Source of the DNA: Rhodococcus sp. SGAir0479
Lineage (GTDB): Bacteria; Actinomycetota; Actinomycetes; Mycobacteriales; Mycobacteriaceae
Length of the DNA: 64,000 nucleotides
NCBI RefSeq assembly: GCF_005484805.1
Contig: NZ_CP039432.1
Span: forward strand, 2,480,001 to 2,544,000
Direction of reading: 5' to 3'
This document shows positions 55,966 through 64,000 of this stretch, piece after piece. The translations under genes were made by a program, and so were the position numbers. The number at the start of each line of letters is the position of its first letter. Position 1 is the first letter of the stretch. The notes beneath the pieces are model-generated. The model was not told the DNA's origin and ran no database searches. It saw nothing but the letters and a program-made list of their open reading frames with translations.

Positions 55966-56628
55966 TCATCCGGGGGTGACCAGCCCCGACTCGTATGCGA
56001 GGACGACGGCCTGCGCACGATCGCGCAGCGCCAGCTTGGCCAGCACCTTGCCCACGTGGGTCTTGACGGTCTGTTCCGCGACGAACAACCGCTCGGCGAT
56101 CTCGGTGTTGGACAGTCCGGCCGCGATCAGCTCGAGCACCTCCCGCTCCCGCGGGGTCAGCGACTCCAACCGAGGATGTCGACCGCGCGGCGTCGAGCGC
56201 CGCCGCGTGACGTCGGCGATGAGCCGGCGGGTGACGCTGGGCGCGAGCAGCGCGTCCCCGTCGGCGACCACGCGCACCGCCCGGATCAGTTCCTCGGCGG
56301 GCGCGTCCTTGAGCATGAAGCCGCTCGCGCCGATCCCGAGCGCCTCGTACACGTACTCGTCGATGTCGAAGGTCGTGAGCATGAGCACACGCACCGGCGG
56401 ATCCATTGCTGCGGACAATATTTCACGGGTCGCGTCCAGACCGTTGAGCTCGGGCATCCGGACGTCCATCAGCACGACGTCCGGCCGCAGCCGTTTGACC
56501 TCGGCGACGGCGATGCGACCGTTGGGCGCGTCGCCGACGACGCTGATGTCCGGCTGCGCGGCCAGCAACGCGCCGAATCCCTGCCGCACCATCGCCTGAT
56601 CGTCCGCAATGAAGACCGTGATCGCCAC
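55966..56628 (-). CDS. NarL/LuxR-family response regulator
   Basis: A 220-residue regulator. The receiver domain (1-120) has the acidic pair Asp9-Asp10 and phosphorylation site Asp55 in VVLMDVRMPE. The LuxR-type helix-turn-helix is at about 155-215 (LTPREREVLELIAAGLSNTEIAERL, TVKTHVGKVLAKL). The GTG at 56628 lies 9 bases after the sensor kinase stop. Its targets are unknown; the shared region upstream of the kinase, next to the phospholipase gene, is a candidate. Confidence 0.95.
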   Translation of the reverse strand: MAITVFIADDQAMVRQGFGALLAAQPDISVVGDAPNGRIAVAEVKRLRPDVVLMDVRMPELNGLDATREILSAAMDPPVRVLMLTTFDIDEYVYEALGIGASGFMLKDAPAEELIRAVRVVADGDALLAPSVTRRLIADVTRRRSTPRGRHPRLESLTPREREVLELIAAGLSNTEIAERLFVAEQTVKTHVGKVLAKLALRDRAQAVVLAYESGLVTPG

Positions 56629-56637
56629 CCGGACAGC

Positions 56638-57822
56638 CTAGGCGAGGGGGGTGTTGGGGACGCGGGCCGCGACCTCGAACCCGCCGTCGCCGAGCACACG
56701 GGTGTCGAGCGTGCCTCCCACCGCGGCAGCGCGCTCACGCATTCCGCCGATACCGCTGCCGCCCGAAGACTCGGGGCGCTGGGCGGCGCCGGCCGGTACC
56801 GCCGCCGGGCCGTTGACCACCAGCAGCGACGTCACGGCGGGCCCGTAGTCCAGCGCCACCGTCACCGCCGCTCCCGGGCAGTGCCGTGCCGCATTCGCCA
56901 ACGACTCCTGCAGGATCCGGTACACGGTGAGGCCCGACAACTCGGACAGCACGTCGGGATCGCCGGCCACGTTGCACGACAGCGCGATTCCCGCTCGACG
57001 GCTCCCGTCGAGCAGTTCCGCGATCTGGGCCGCACCGGGCTGGGGTGCACGCTCGACCGCCTCGGCGTCGCTGCGCAGCACCCCCAGAAGTCCGCGGATC
57101 TCGTTGAGCGCCTCCCGGGCGGTGGCGCCGATGGACTCGAACTCGGCGCGCGCCTCGTCGGACACCGCCCCGAGCCGGTACGGGGCGCTCTGGGCCTGCA
57201 CCACCACCATCGACATGTGGTGAGCGACGACGTCGTGCAGATCACGTGCGATGCGCGCCTTCTCCTCGAGAATCGCTCGGCGGGCGCGTTCGAGCTCGCT
57301 CGTCTGTTCCTCCGCGGCCAGTTGCCGGCGCGAGAGCACCAGCCAGCGCACGAGCAGCCCGAAGACGACGAGCGCACTCAACCCCACGGCCCACCCGACA
57401 CCGTCGTCGCCGGGGGTGTCGGCGAGGAACAGCAGCACCGTCGACACCCAGGCCACCGCGACGGTGGGCGGACCGGCGGTGAGACTCACCGACAACAGCA
57501 GCGTCATGATCACGATGATGTGGACGACCTGCCACGGGTAGGTGTAACCCGAGTCCGGGACCAGATCGAAGGCCCACGGGATCACCAGCGCCGAGACGGC
57601 CGAGATCGCCCATCCCAGTGCCGCATTGGCCCGGACGAGGACGAACGGCCAGGCCGCGAGCGCCGCGACGACGGGTTGCACGGGATACGACACCTGGTGC
57701 GTGAGGTGCAGCGTCGGCCACGCCACCGCGTACAACGTCACGGTCACGACACCGATCAGGACGTCGATGCCGCGGCCGCGCACGAGTCGTGTCGCACCCT
57801 GGACCATTCCTCTGCCACTCAC
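56638..57822 (-). CDS. DesK-type sensor histidine kinase
   Basis: A kinase of 394 residues with about five or six membrane helices in the first 170, no large extracellular loop, then the HisKA_3 domain with the phospho-accepting His in ARIARDLHDVVAHHMSMVVVQAQ and the HATPase domain (ILQESLANAARHCPGA, GSGIGGMRERAAAVGG). Such kinases often sense membrane or envelope state. GTG at 57822 or ATG at 57807 may start it. It heads a kinase-regulator pair and is divergent from a secreted phospholipase gene. Confidence 0.92.
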   Translation of the reverse strand: MSGRGMVQGATRLVRGRGIDVLIGVVTVTLYAVAWPTLHLTHQVSYPVQPVVAALAAWPFVLVRANAALGWAISAVSALVIPWAFDLVPDSGYTYPWQVVHIIVIMTLLLSVSLTAGPPTVAVAWVSTVLLFLADTPGDDGVGWAVGLSALVVFGLLVRWLVLSRRQLAAEEQTSELERARRAILEEKARIARDLHDVVAHHMSMVVVQAQSAPYRLGAVSDEARAEFESIGATAREALNEIRGLLGVLRSDAEAVERAPQPGAAQIAELLDGSRRAGIALSCNVAGDPDVLSELSGLTVYRILQESLANAARHCPGAAVTVALDYGPAVTSLLVVNGPAAVPAGAAQRPESSGGSGIGGMRERAAAVGGTLDTRVLGDGGFEVAARVPNTPLA

Positions 57823-57884
57823 AGGTTCCGACTCTAGGGAGCCGCGTCTCGTCCAGCGTCATACCTGGGAGTGAGATCGACCCG

Positions 57885-57915
57885 GTACCGCGGTACGAGG
57901 GCCGGCTCGGCCCTC
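57885..57915. promoter_or_regulatory. Palindrome and hairpin between the two-component and phospholipase genes
   Basis: GTACCGCGGTAC (57885-57896) is a perfect 12-base palindrome. It abuts GAGGGCCG / CGGCCCTC (57897-57904 with 57908-57915), a perfect 8-bp hairpin. Both lie in the 167-base divergent region and are candidates for regulator binding. Confidence 0.4.
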
Positions 57916-57989
57916 CGTCGGTGGAGGCTGAACGGTTCGGCACTTCGGGGTGATGTCGCAGTGTACGGCCCATTTCTAGCGTCGTTGCC

Positions 57990-58607
57990 ATGGATGCGAC
58001 CAGATGGGCGGGTGCGGTTCTCGCCGGCACCGCGATCATGACCGTCACCCTCGCCGCCGCGCCGGCCGACGCGGGCACGGCGGCGCGAGAGGACACCGAC
58101 GCGGCGCGGGCCGTGGTGGAGTTGATCGCGACGGATGCCGCGATCGCCGGTACCGACGTGCCCGCCGACTTCGTCGAGCGTTTCGGGTACCGGCCCCGGT
58201 CCGAGGACGGACTGCTGGTCAATCCCGGCGGGGCCTGCTCGTCCCCCGTCCCGCTGCCGACCGAGTTCGACACCGCCTGCAAGGCACACGATCTCGGCTA
58301 CGACCTGTTGCGGTACGCGCACCTGAACGGGGGCGACCTGGGGCCCTGGGCCCGCACCGCACTGGATGCGCAGCTCGACCGCCGCATGCACGACGCGTGC
58401 GACGCCAGGGAGCGGGACCGGATGTCCTGCTTCGCGATGGCGAACACCGCGACGACCGCGGTGAGCCTGAATTCACGCCGCCAGGGTTACGGCGTCCCGG
58501 TGGACGAACCGTGGATCCGCCACAGTGTCGCCGTCACACTGGCCGCCCTGGGCCTTCTCGCGACGACCACCGTCGTACGCCGGATCCGCCGGGCGGTGCG
58601 GGTATGA
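57990..58607 (+). CDS. Secreted bacterial phospholipase A2 with C-terminal membrane anchor
   Basis: A 205-residue protein with a signal peptide ending near PADAG (about residue 29). The PLA2 motif is complete: Cys97, His100-Asp101 and Tyr104-Asp105 in TACKAHDLGYDLLR, as in the prokaryotic PLA2 family (PF09056). Four more cysteines could form disulfides. Residues about 178-198 are a membrane helix followed by a basic tail (VRRIRRAVRV), so the mature enzyme is probably tethered outside the membrane. The stop overlaps the next gene by four bases. Confidence 0.87.
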   Translation: MDATRWAGAVLAGTAIMTVTLAAAPADAGTAAREDTDAARAVVELIATDAAIAGTDVPADFVERFGYRPRSEDGLLVNPGGACSSPVPLPTEFDTACKAHDLGYDLLRYAHLNGGDLGPWARTALDAQLDRRMHDACDARERDRMSCFAMANTATTAVSLNSRRQGYGVPVDEPWIRHSVAVTLAALGLLATTTVVRRIRRAVRV

Positions 58608-59968
58608 GCGCGATCCCGCAGCCCCGAGCGGTGGCGCTGTCCCCCGCTCGCGCGCTGCTCCTCGCCCGCGCGCTTCCTCGGGTGAGCACCTCCCTGGCCG
58701 TCGCGGGCGCCACCGTCGTGTCCCTCACCCCGTCCCTGCTTCCCCGCTCGCCCGTGGTGCAGGGCGTGCTCACCGGGATTCTCGTCGCCGCCTCGTGGGG
58801 CGCCGCGGCCGCACTGGGCCGGCTCCGACACCGTTCCGTCGCAGCCCCGGTACCGCGCGCGGTCGCCGTCCTCGCGGGCGTGTCGACCGTTGTGTGGTCG
58901 GTCGCGAGCGCCGACCACTGGCAGAACGCGCTGCGCTCGGCGATGGCGTTGCCCGCCGCGGGAGCAACGCACTGGGCTCAGGTCGGGTTCTGGGCGGTGG
59001 CGGTGTGTCTGCTGGCGTTCGGCATCACGCGCGGCGTCGCGAAGGGTGTGCGACGCCTCGGCCCGCTGCGCGTCGCCGCGCTGGCCGGGGTGGCCGTGCC
59101 GTTGCTCGGGTTGGTCGCCGCCCCGGCCACGGTGTCCGCGGCGACGCAGCACTTCCGCACCGCGAGCTCCGTCGTGGACCCGAGCCTGGTTGCCCGGCAG
59201 TCCGATTCACTGGTCCCGTGGTCCTCGCTGGGCGTGGAGGGCCGGCGCTTCGTGGCGGGGGTCTCCGACACGCGCAGCGTGCGCACCTACGTCGGTCTGG
59301 ATTCGGCACCCGACGTCGATGCCCGCGCCGCCCTGGCCGTGCGCGAACTCGACCGTGCCGGGGGGTTCGCCCGGGGACACGTCGTGGTGGCGGTGCCGAC
59401 CGGATCCGGGTGGATCGACGGCGAGGCGGCTCGCGGAATCGAACGGCGATTCGACGGCGACGTCGCGACAGTGGGCCAGCAGTACTCGTACGCTCCCAGT
59501 TGGTGGACGTTCCTGTTCGGCCGCGCCGACGCCGAACGCTCGGCGCGGGCGCTGTTCACCGCCGTGTCCGAGCACGTCGCGGCGATGCCCGCGGACACGC
59601 GTCCGGCGCTCCACGTCTACGGGCAGAGCCTCGGATCGCTCGGCGGCAGCGCGATCTTCGCCGACGACGCGGCGCGGGAGCGCACGTGCAGCGTGCTGTG
59701 GGCGGGACCCCCCGCCGGCGCCGTGGACGTGGGTCGCGGCACGGCGGTGCTGGCCAACACGTCCGACCCGGTCGTGTGGTGGTCGCCCGAGCTGGCGACG
59801 AACCCGCCCGACCTGAGCCGCGCGCGGGTCGACGCGCCCGTCCCCCAGTGGATTCCGTTCGCGAGCTTCGTCCAGACCACCGTCGACCTGGTCTTCTCGC
59901 TCGACGCCCCCACCGGGCACGGTCACCGCTACGGCGAGGATCAGGGACTGTCGATGCCGCGCTGCTGA
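58604..59968 (+). CDS. Membrane-anchored alpha/beta-hydrolase (Abhydrolase_9 family)
   Basis: A 454-residue protein with an N-terminal block of about four membrane helices (about 25-190, LAVAGATVVSLTPSLLPRSP onward) and a C-terminal alpha/beta-hydrolase domain. The nucleophile is Ser342 in VYGQSLGSLGG. Matching family parts are GVEGRRFVAGV, SYAPSWWTFLFGR and FVQTTVDLVFSL. It resembles PF15420 plus PF10081. A lipid or envelope ester is a likely substrate, by inference. The ATG overlaps the PLA2 stop (ATGA). Confidence 0.85.
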   Translation: MSAIPQPRAVALSPARALLLARALPRVSTSLAVAGATVVSLTPSLLPRSPVVQGVLTGILVAASWGAAAALGRLRHRSVAAPVPRAVAVLAGVSTVVWSVASADHWQNALRSAMALPAAGATHWAQVGFWAVAVCLLAFGITRGVAKGVRRLGPLRVAALAGVAVPLLGLVAAPATVSAATQHFRTASSVVDPSLVARQSDSLVPWSSLGVEGRRFVAGVSDTRSVRTYVGLDSAPDVDARAALAVRELDRAGGFARGHVVVAVPTGSGWIDGEAARGIERRFDGDVATVGQQYSYAPSWWTFLFGRADAERSARALFTAVSEHVAAMPADTRPALHVYGQSLGSLGGSAIFADDAARERTCSVLWAGPPAGAVDVGRGTAVLANTSDPVVWWSPELATNPPDLSRARVDAPVPQWIPFASFVQTTVDLVFSLDAPTGHGHRYGEDQGLSMPRC

Positions 59969-60011
59969 CCGATCCACTGCGAACACCGCGACGCGCTCCT
60001 ACCGTGGAAGC

Positions 60012-60539
60012 ATGAGCGGAAGCACGGACACCGACGCCGCACGGGCGATCCTGCGGGACAACTTCGAACGAATCCGCGAACTGGTCGTGTCGGTCACCGA
60101 CGGCCTCACGCCCGAGATGGCCGACTATCGTCCCGGGCGGCAGGCCAATTCGATCGCGTGGCTGATCTGGCACCTCACCCGCGTGCAGGACGATCACGTC
60201 AGCGACGCCGCCGGCGTGGAGCAGGCGTGGACGTCGCGCGGCTGGCAGGAGCGGTTCGCACTGCCGTTTCCCACCGGCGACATCGGGTACGGCCACGACA
60301 GCACGCAGGTCGGCGAGGTGCATGCCGACGCGCAACTGCTCGCCGACTACCACGGCGACGTGCATCTGGCCACGCTCGAGTACGTCGACGAACTCACCCC
60401 GGAGGAGCTGGACCGAGTCGTCGACCGACGGTGGGATCCCCCGGTCACCGTGGCGGTACGGCTGGTGAGCGTGATCGGTGACTGCCTCCAGCACGTGGGA
60501 CAGGCCGCGTACGTGCGGGGCCTGTACGAGTCCCGCTGA
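60012..60539 (+). CDS. DinB-fold protein (DUF664 / mycothiol-transferase-like)
   Basis: A 175-residue four-helix protein. The metal-site histidine pattern of DinB-fold enzymes appears as SIAWLIWHLTRVQDDHVSD and near the end as VIGDCLQHVGQAAYVRGL. Members include mycothiol-, bacillithiol- and maleylpyruvate-related transferases; this organism should make mycothiol, so a mycothiol-dependent transferase is plausible. GGAAG precedes the ATG. It follows the hydrolase gene by 43 bases and is convergent with gatA. Confidence 0.82.
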   Translation: MSGSTDTDAARAILRDNFERIRELVVSVTDGLTPEMADYRPGRQANSIAWLIWHLTRVQDDHVSDAAGVEQAWTSRGWQERFALPFPTGDIGYGHDSTQVGEVHADAQLLADYHGDVHLATLEYVDELTPEELDRVVDRRWDPPVTVAVRLVSVIGDCLQHVGQAAYVRGLYESR

Positions 60540-60541
60540 CG

Positions 60542-60578
60542 CGACAGCCCGGATCCGAGACGCGGATCCGGGCTGTCG
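60542..60578. terminator. Bidirectional terminator between the DinB-fold gene and gatA
   Basis: A perfect 16-bp stem (60542-60557 with 60563-60578) and a 5-base loop between the convergent stops. Confidence 0.88.
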
Positions 60579-60593
60579 TCGCAGCGCAGGGTG

Positions 60594-62075
60594 CTAGACC
60601 ACGGGCGACGCGATCGGGCCGCGGGCGGCCTCGTAGGCGGCGCCGACACGGTAGAGCCGTTCGTCCGCGAGCGCCGGTGCCATGATCTGCAGGCCCACCG
60701 GCAGACCGTCGTCGGCGGACACGCCCGACGGAACCGACATGGCGCAGTGCCCCGCCAGGTTGGTCGGGAGCGTGCACAGGTCCGAGAGGTACATCGCCAG
60801 CGGGTCGTTGACCTTCTCGCCGAGCTTCCACGGCGTGAACGGGCTGGTCGGCGAGACCAGGACGTCGACCTTCTCGTACGCGGCGGCGAAGTCCTGCGCG
60901 ATGAGCGTGCGGACCTTGAGCGCGGAGCCGTAGTAGGCCTCGTAATAGCCCGAGGACAGCGCGTAGGTGCCGATCATGATGCGCCGCTTGACCTCCGGGC
61001 CGAAACCGGCGGCGCGGGTCGCGGCCATGACCTGCTCGGCGCTCATGTTGCCGTCGTCGACCCGCAGGCCGTACCGCATGGCGTCGAACCGCGCGAGATT
61101 CGACGACACCTCGCTGGGCAGGATCAGGTAGTACGAGGCCAGCGCGTAGTCGAAGTTGGGGCACGACACCTCGACGACCTCGGCTCCGAGGGCCGTGAGC
61201 TGCTCGACCGCGGCGTCGAAGGACGCGATGACGCCGGGGTGGTAGCTGTCGGAGTGCAGTTCCTTGACCACGCCGATGCGCAGACCCTTCAGGTCGCCGG
61301 ACGCGCCCTGGCGGGCCGCCTCGACGACGGGGCGGACCGGCTCGTTCACGGACGTCGAGTCCCGCGGGTCGTAGCCGGCGATCACCTCGTGCAGCAGGGC
61401 CGTGTCCAGCACGGTTCGCCCGCACGGGCCGCCCTGGTCCAGCGACGACGCGCACGCGACCAGACCGAACCGCGACACGGTGCCGTAGGTGGGCTTGGTG
61501 CCCACGGTCGCGGTGACGGCGGCGGGCTGGCGGATCGAGCCACCGGTGTCGGTGCCGATCGCGAGGGGGGCCTCGAACGACGCGAGCGCGGCAGCGGAGC
61601 CGCCACCCGAACCGCCCGGGATGCGCGTGGTGTCCCACGGGTTCCGGGTGGGGCCGTACGCGGAGTTCTCGGTCGACGAACCCATCGCGAACTCGTCCAT
61701 GTTGGTCTTGCCGAGGATCGGGATCCCGGCCTCACGCAGCTTGGTCGTCAGCGTCGCGTCGTACGGCGAGACCCAGTTCTCGAGGATCTTCGACGCGCAC
61801 GTCGTGGGCATGTCGGTGGTGGTGAAGACGTCCTTGAGCGCGATCGGCACGCCCGCGAGCGCGGACGCCGGCTTCTCGCCGGCGGCGATCGCGGAATCGA
61901 CCTCGCCGGCGGCGACGAGCGCCTGCTCGCCCGCGACGTGCAAGAACGCGTGCAGCTCGCCGTCGACCTGCCCGATCCGGTCGAGATGCGCCTGCGTGAC
62001 CTCGACCGAGGAGACCTCGCGGGAGTGGATCTTCGACGCCAGCTCGGCCGCGTCGAGGCGGGTCAGATCGGTCAT
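60594..62075 (-). CDS. gatA: Asp/Glu-tRNA amidotransferase subunit A
   Basis: The 493-residue glutaminase subunit of GatCAB, which releases ammonia from glutamine. The amidase triad is Lys81 (ALKDVFTT), Ser156 ([12 protein letters not shown]) and Ser180 ([12 protein letters not shown]). The start overlaps the gatC stop by four bases (ATGA). Confidence 0.98.
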   Translation of the reverse strand: MTDLTRLDAAELASKIHSREVSSVEVTQAHLDRIGQVDGELHAFLHVAGEQALVAAGEVDSAIAAGEKPASALAGVPIALKDVFTTTDMPTTCASKILENWVSPYDATLTTKLREAGIPILGKTNMDEFAMGSSTENSAYGPTRNPWDTTRIPGGSGGGSAAALASFEAPLAIGTDTGGSIRQPAAVTATVGTKPTYGTVSRFGLVACASSLDQGGPCGRTVLDTALLHEVIAGYDPRDSTSVNEPVRPVVEAARQGASGDLKGLRIGVVKELHSDSYHPGVIASFDAAVEQLTALGAEVVEVSCPNFDYALASYYLILPSEVSSNLARFDAMRYGLRVDDGNMSAEQVMAATRAAGFGPEVKRRIMIGTYALSSGYYEAYYGSALKVRTLIAQDFAAAYEKVDVLVSPTSPFTPWKLGEKVNDPLAMYLSDLCTLPTNLAGHCAMSVPSGVSADDGLPVGLQIMAPALADERLYRVGAAYEAARGPIASPVV

Positions 62076-62371
62076 TCGCCCTCTCCCAGGATCTGCGGAA
62101 CGGAGAACCGGTCCTCTTCGACGGCCGGGGCGCCGGACAGCGCCTGCTCCGGCGTGAGGCCGGGCACGATCACGTCGGGCCGGGTCACGTTGGTGATGGA
62201 GTGGGGGTTCGCGGTGGGCGGGACATCATCTGCCGCGACCTCCGACACCGCCTTCACGTGGCTGAGAATCGAATCCAGCTGGCCGGCGAACTCGTCGAGT
62301 TCGGCGTCGGTCAGGGCGAGCCGGGACAGCCGGGCGAGGTGGGCGACCTCGTCACGGGAGATGGCAGGCAC
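62072..62371 (-). CDS. gatC: Asp/Glu-tRNA amidotransferase subunit C
   Basis: A 99-residue subunit that wraps GatA and GatB together. It begins [20 protein letters not shown] and ends [12 protein letters not shown], both typical. The GTG at 62371 has GGGTCACCGAAG upstream. It is coupled to gatA and divergent from the ACT-domain gene. Confidence 0.96.
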   Translation of the reverse strand: MPAISRDEVAHLARLSRLALTDAELDEFAGQLDSILSHVKAVSEVAADDVPPTANPHSITNVTRPDVIVPGLTPEQALSGAPAVEEDRFSVPQILGEGE

Positions 62372-62557
62372 CTTCGGTGACCCCTTTCAGGTCGAAGTGA
62401 ACGTTCGCGACCAGCCTAGAGCGTGCCCGGATCGGTCGCGCAGGCCGTCACCCCAGCGCGCACACACCCGGAGTGAAAAGATGGAGGGTGGCGGGCGCCT
62501 CGACCGTGTCCCCTTCAGGTGTCGAGCCCCGCTCTCGACCGAACGGAAAGGCCACCC

Positions 62558-63208
62558 GTGTCCTACCTGCTCCGCGTCCAGCTGCCCGACCGGCCCGGCA
62601 GTCTCGGCGCGCTCGCCGTCGCGCTGGGATCCGTCGGTGCCGACATCCTGTCCCTGGACGTCGTCGAGCGCGGCTCGGGGTACGCGGTCGACGACCTGGT
62701 GGTCGACGTCGAGGCAGGTTCGCTCCCGGACACGCTGATCACCGCCGCGGAGAAGCTCTCCGACGTCCACGTCGACTCGATCCGCCCCTACTCGGGCATC
62801 CTCGACACCCACCGCGAGCTCGAGCTGATCGACCATGTCGCGACCGCGCGTTCGGACCGGCTGCAGGTCCTCGTCGACAACACCCCCCGCGTGCTGCGCG
62901 TGGGCTGGTGCACCGTCATGGACATCGGCCCGCACGGCGCGTACCGCGTGGTCGGAAGCCCGAGCGCACCGGAGACCCACGCGGGCGATGCACCGTGGAT
63001 GCCGTTGAAGCGAGCCACCGTGCTCGACGGCGACGACGACTGGGTCCCCGGGACGTGGCGGGACATGGACACCACGCTCGCCGCGGCCCCGTTGGGAACG
63101 AGTGGCCGGGCACTGCTCCTCGGCCGCCCCGGTGGACCGGAGTTCCGCCCGTCGGAGGTGGCCCGTCTCGGTTACCTCGCCGGGATCGTCGCCACCGTGC
63201 TGGGCTGA
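62558..63208 (+). CDS. ACT-domain protein (Rv3013-like)
   Basis: A 216-residue protein with an N-terminal ACT domain (about 1-75, SYLLRVQLPDRPGSLGALAVAL, the usual ligand loop) and a C-terminal half without a recognised enzymatic motif (about 100-216). GTG at 62558 follows GGAAAGG. Its position beside gatCA is conserved in mycobacteria. It probably senses an amino acid; the partner is unknown. Confidence 0.85.
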   Translation: MSYLLRVQLPDRPGSLGALAVALGSVGADILSLDVVERGSGYAVDDLVVDVEAGSLPDTLITAAEKLSDVHVDSIRPYSGILDTHRELELIDHVATARSDRLQVLVDNTPRVLRVGWCTVMDIGPHGAYRVVGSPSAPETHAGDAPWMPLKRATVLDGDDDWVPGTWRDMDTTLAAAPLGTSGRALLLGRPGGPEFRPSEVARLGYLAGIVATVLG

Positions 63209-63215
63209 CGACGCG

Positions 63216-63704
63216 TCACACCAGTTCGCGCACCAGCGCGGTCAGCTCCATGCCGGGGACGGGCTCCCAGTTGCGCTCGGGGGCGGGCACGAAACCGTTG
63301 CGGTCGTAGATCCGGCGGGCGTCGACCATGTCGGACTGCGTGGAGAGGACCACGGCCCGGTCCCCGCGGTCGTAGGCGACGTCCAGCACGTGTCGCACGA
63401 GAGCCGAGCCGATGCCCTTCCCCCGGGCCGACGGGGCCACCGCGAGCATCCGGAATTCCAGCTCGCCCTTCTCGGCGACGTCCGCGAGCGGCGACTCGGG
63501 GTGCGCGATGGTCACCGAGCCCACGATCTCCTCGTCCAGGACGGCGACGACCACGTCCGCGTGTTCGGCGCGGGCCGCGGTGTCGCGCAGGTGCTCCGTG
63601 TATCCGTCTGTCTCCGATACGAAGCCGCCGCCGATGTAGACGTCGGCGGTGAGCGCTCCGACGGTCTCGTACTCGGCAGGTGTCACGGGTCGGATATCGA
63701 TCAT
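63216..63704 (-). CDS. GNAT-family N-acetyltransferase
   Basis: A 162-residue acetyltransferase. The acetyl-CoA motif A is LAVAPSARGKGIGSALVRHVLDVA, with VVLSTQSDMVDARRIYDRNGF as motif B. It is convergent with the ACT-domain gene with a 7-base gap. The substrate is unknown. Confidence 0.9.
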   Translation of the reverse strand: MIDIRPVTPAEYETVGALTADVYIGGGFVSETDGYTEHLRDTAARAEHADVVVAVLDEEIVGSVTIAHPESPLADVAEKGELEFRMLAVAPSARGKGIGSALVRHVLDVAYDRGDRAVVLSTQSDMVDARRIYDRNGFVPAPERNWEPVPGMELTALVRELV

Positions 63705-64000
63705 GGCGTCACTATGTCAGCCGCTCCCTGCCCCGGAAAAACCGATCCGGACGCCGCGGTGAGACTCCCGCCACACTCGCGGGCGGATCGGATCCAGGCC
63801 ACGAGCGGCCGCCGGGACGACCGGCTCCCCCGCCCCGGCACCTCCGGAATCGATGCCGACCAGCGGTGACAGCCCACCCGCGGGGCCACGGACCACGGCG
63901 CCGCAGGGTGCCGATTCCGCCTGCCGGAACGCGCATCTCGACGACGCCCTGTCGTAGAAGTGGCGTTCGTCACGTAGACAAGCCGCGGGTGGCGATGTGA
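63705..64000. other. 296 bases at the window's end without a defensible gene
   Basis: The reading frames here have no ribosome-binding site or recognisable family and show the composition of shadow frames. It probably contains the upstream region of the GNAT gene and of a gene outside the window. Confidence 0.5.

Noticed and set aside
63701-63973. Minus-strand ORF of 90 residues at the window end
   Set aside because: It has no RBS, no recognisable domain and Arg/Ser/Pro-rich shadow composition.

Overview
The window is a continuous stretch of chromosome from a high-GC actinomycete of the mycolic-acid group (Mycobacteriales), most likely Rhodococcus or a close Nocardiaceae relative. The reasons are the very high GC content, the frequent GTG starts, the lineage-specific genes (SepIVA, HupB with a Lys/Ala tail, LppZ, Cfp6-like PH protein, FbiD) and a gene order that, as I recall it, follows Mycobacterium tuberculosis Rv2923c to Rv3013 almost step by step. 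I see no prophage, insertion sequence, CRISPR array, toxin-antitoxin pair or obvious genomic island. This is core genome, and the unusual features are small: microproteins, leaders, operators, repeats and start codons.

Layout. 1-6.9 kb: the kdp potassium-uptake operon on the minus strand, read as 30-aa microprotein, kdpF, kdpA, kdpB, kdpC and kdpD (cut by the window edge). 7.1-9.3 kb: a divergent pair of a PNPOx-like flavoprotein and a MocR regulator. 9.2-21.3 kb: minus-strand housekeeping genes mutM, rnc, rpmF, yceD, sepIVA, coaD, rsmD, pyc, recG and a DAK2/FakA-like gene. 21.6-29 kb: rpmB, an enoyl-CoA hydratase-like gene, ung, a gamma-carbonic anhydrase, thiL, a RAM-domain protein, a DUF3515 protein, ddl, gpsA and fbiD. 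29-37 kb: ppk, mutT1, hupB, leuD, leuC, a divergent IclR regulator, a split-barrel FMN/F420-type protein and a DUF5302 protein. 37.2-39.3 kb: two identical tRNA-Glu, one tRNA-Gln and gltX. 39.4-51 kb: an FAH-family hydrolase, an MFS transporter, leuB, serA, ilvC, ilvN, ilvB (with a leader-peptide attenuator), a PH-domain protein and ilvD. 51-64 kb: a DoxX-family protein, lppZ, gatB, pfkA, a NarL/DesK-type two-component system, a secreted phospholipase A2 paired with a membrane alpha/beta-hydrolase, a DinB-fold protein, gatA, gatC, an ACT-domain protein and a GNAT acetyltransferase.

How the genes work together. Most of branched-chain amino-acid synthesis is here (ilvB, ilvN, ilvC, ilvD, leuB, leuC, leuD), along with a leucine-type IclR regulator next to leuCD and an attenuator ahead of ilvBN(C). 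The route from glutamate to Gln-tRNA is represented by tRNA-Gln, tRNA-Glu, gltX and all three gatCAB genes. Pyruvate carboxylase and phosphofructokinase represent central carbon metabolism; three TTTGCAA-type sites precede pyc. Translation, genome maintenance and cell-envelope functions fill the rest. Many convergent gene pairs are separated by perfect hairpins that could terminate transcription from both sides. Functional calls rest on motif recognition and remembered family sequences; no database search was possible.
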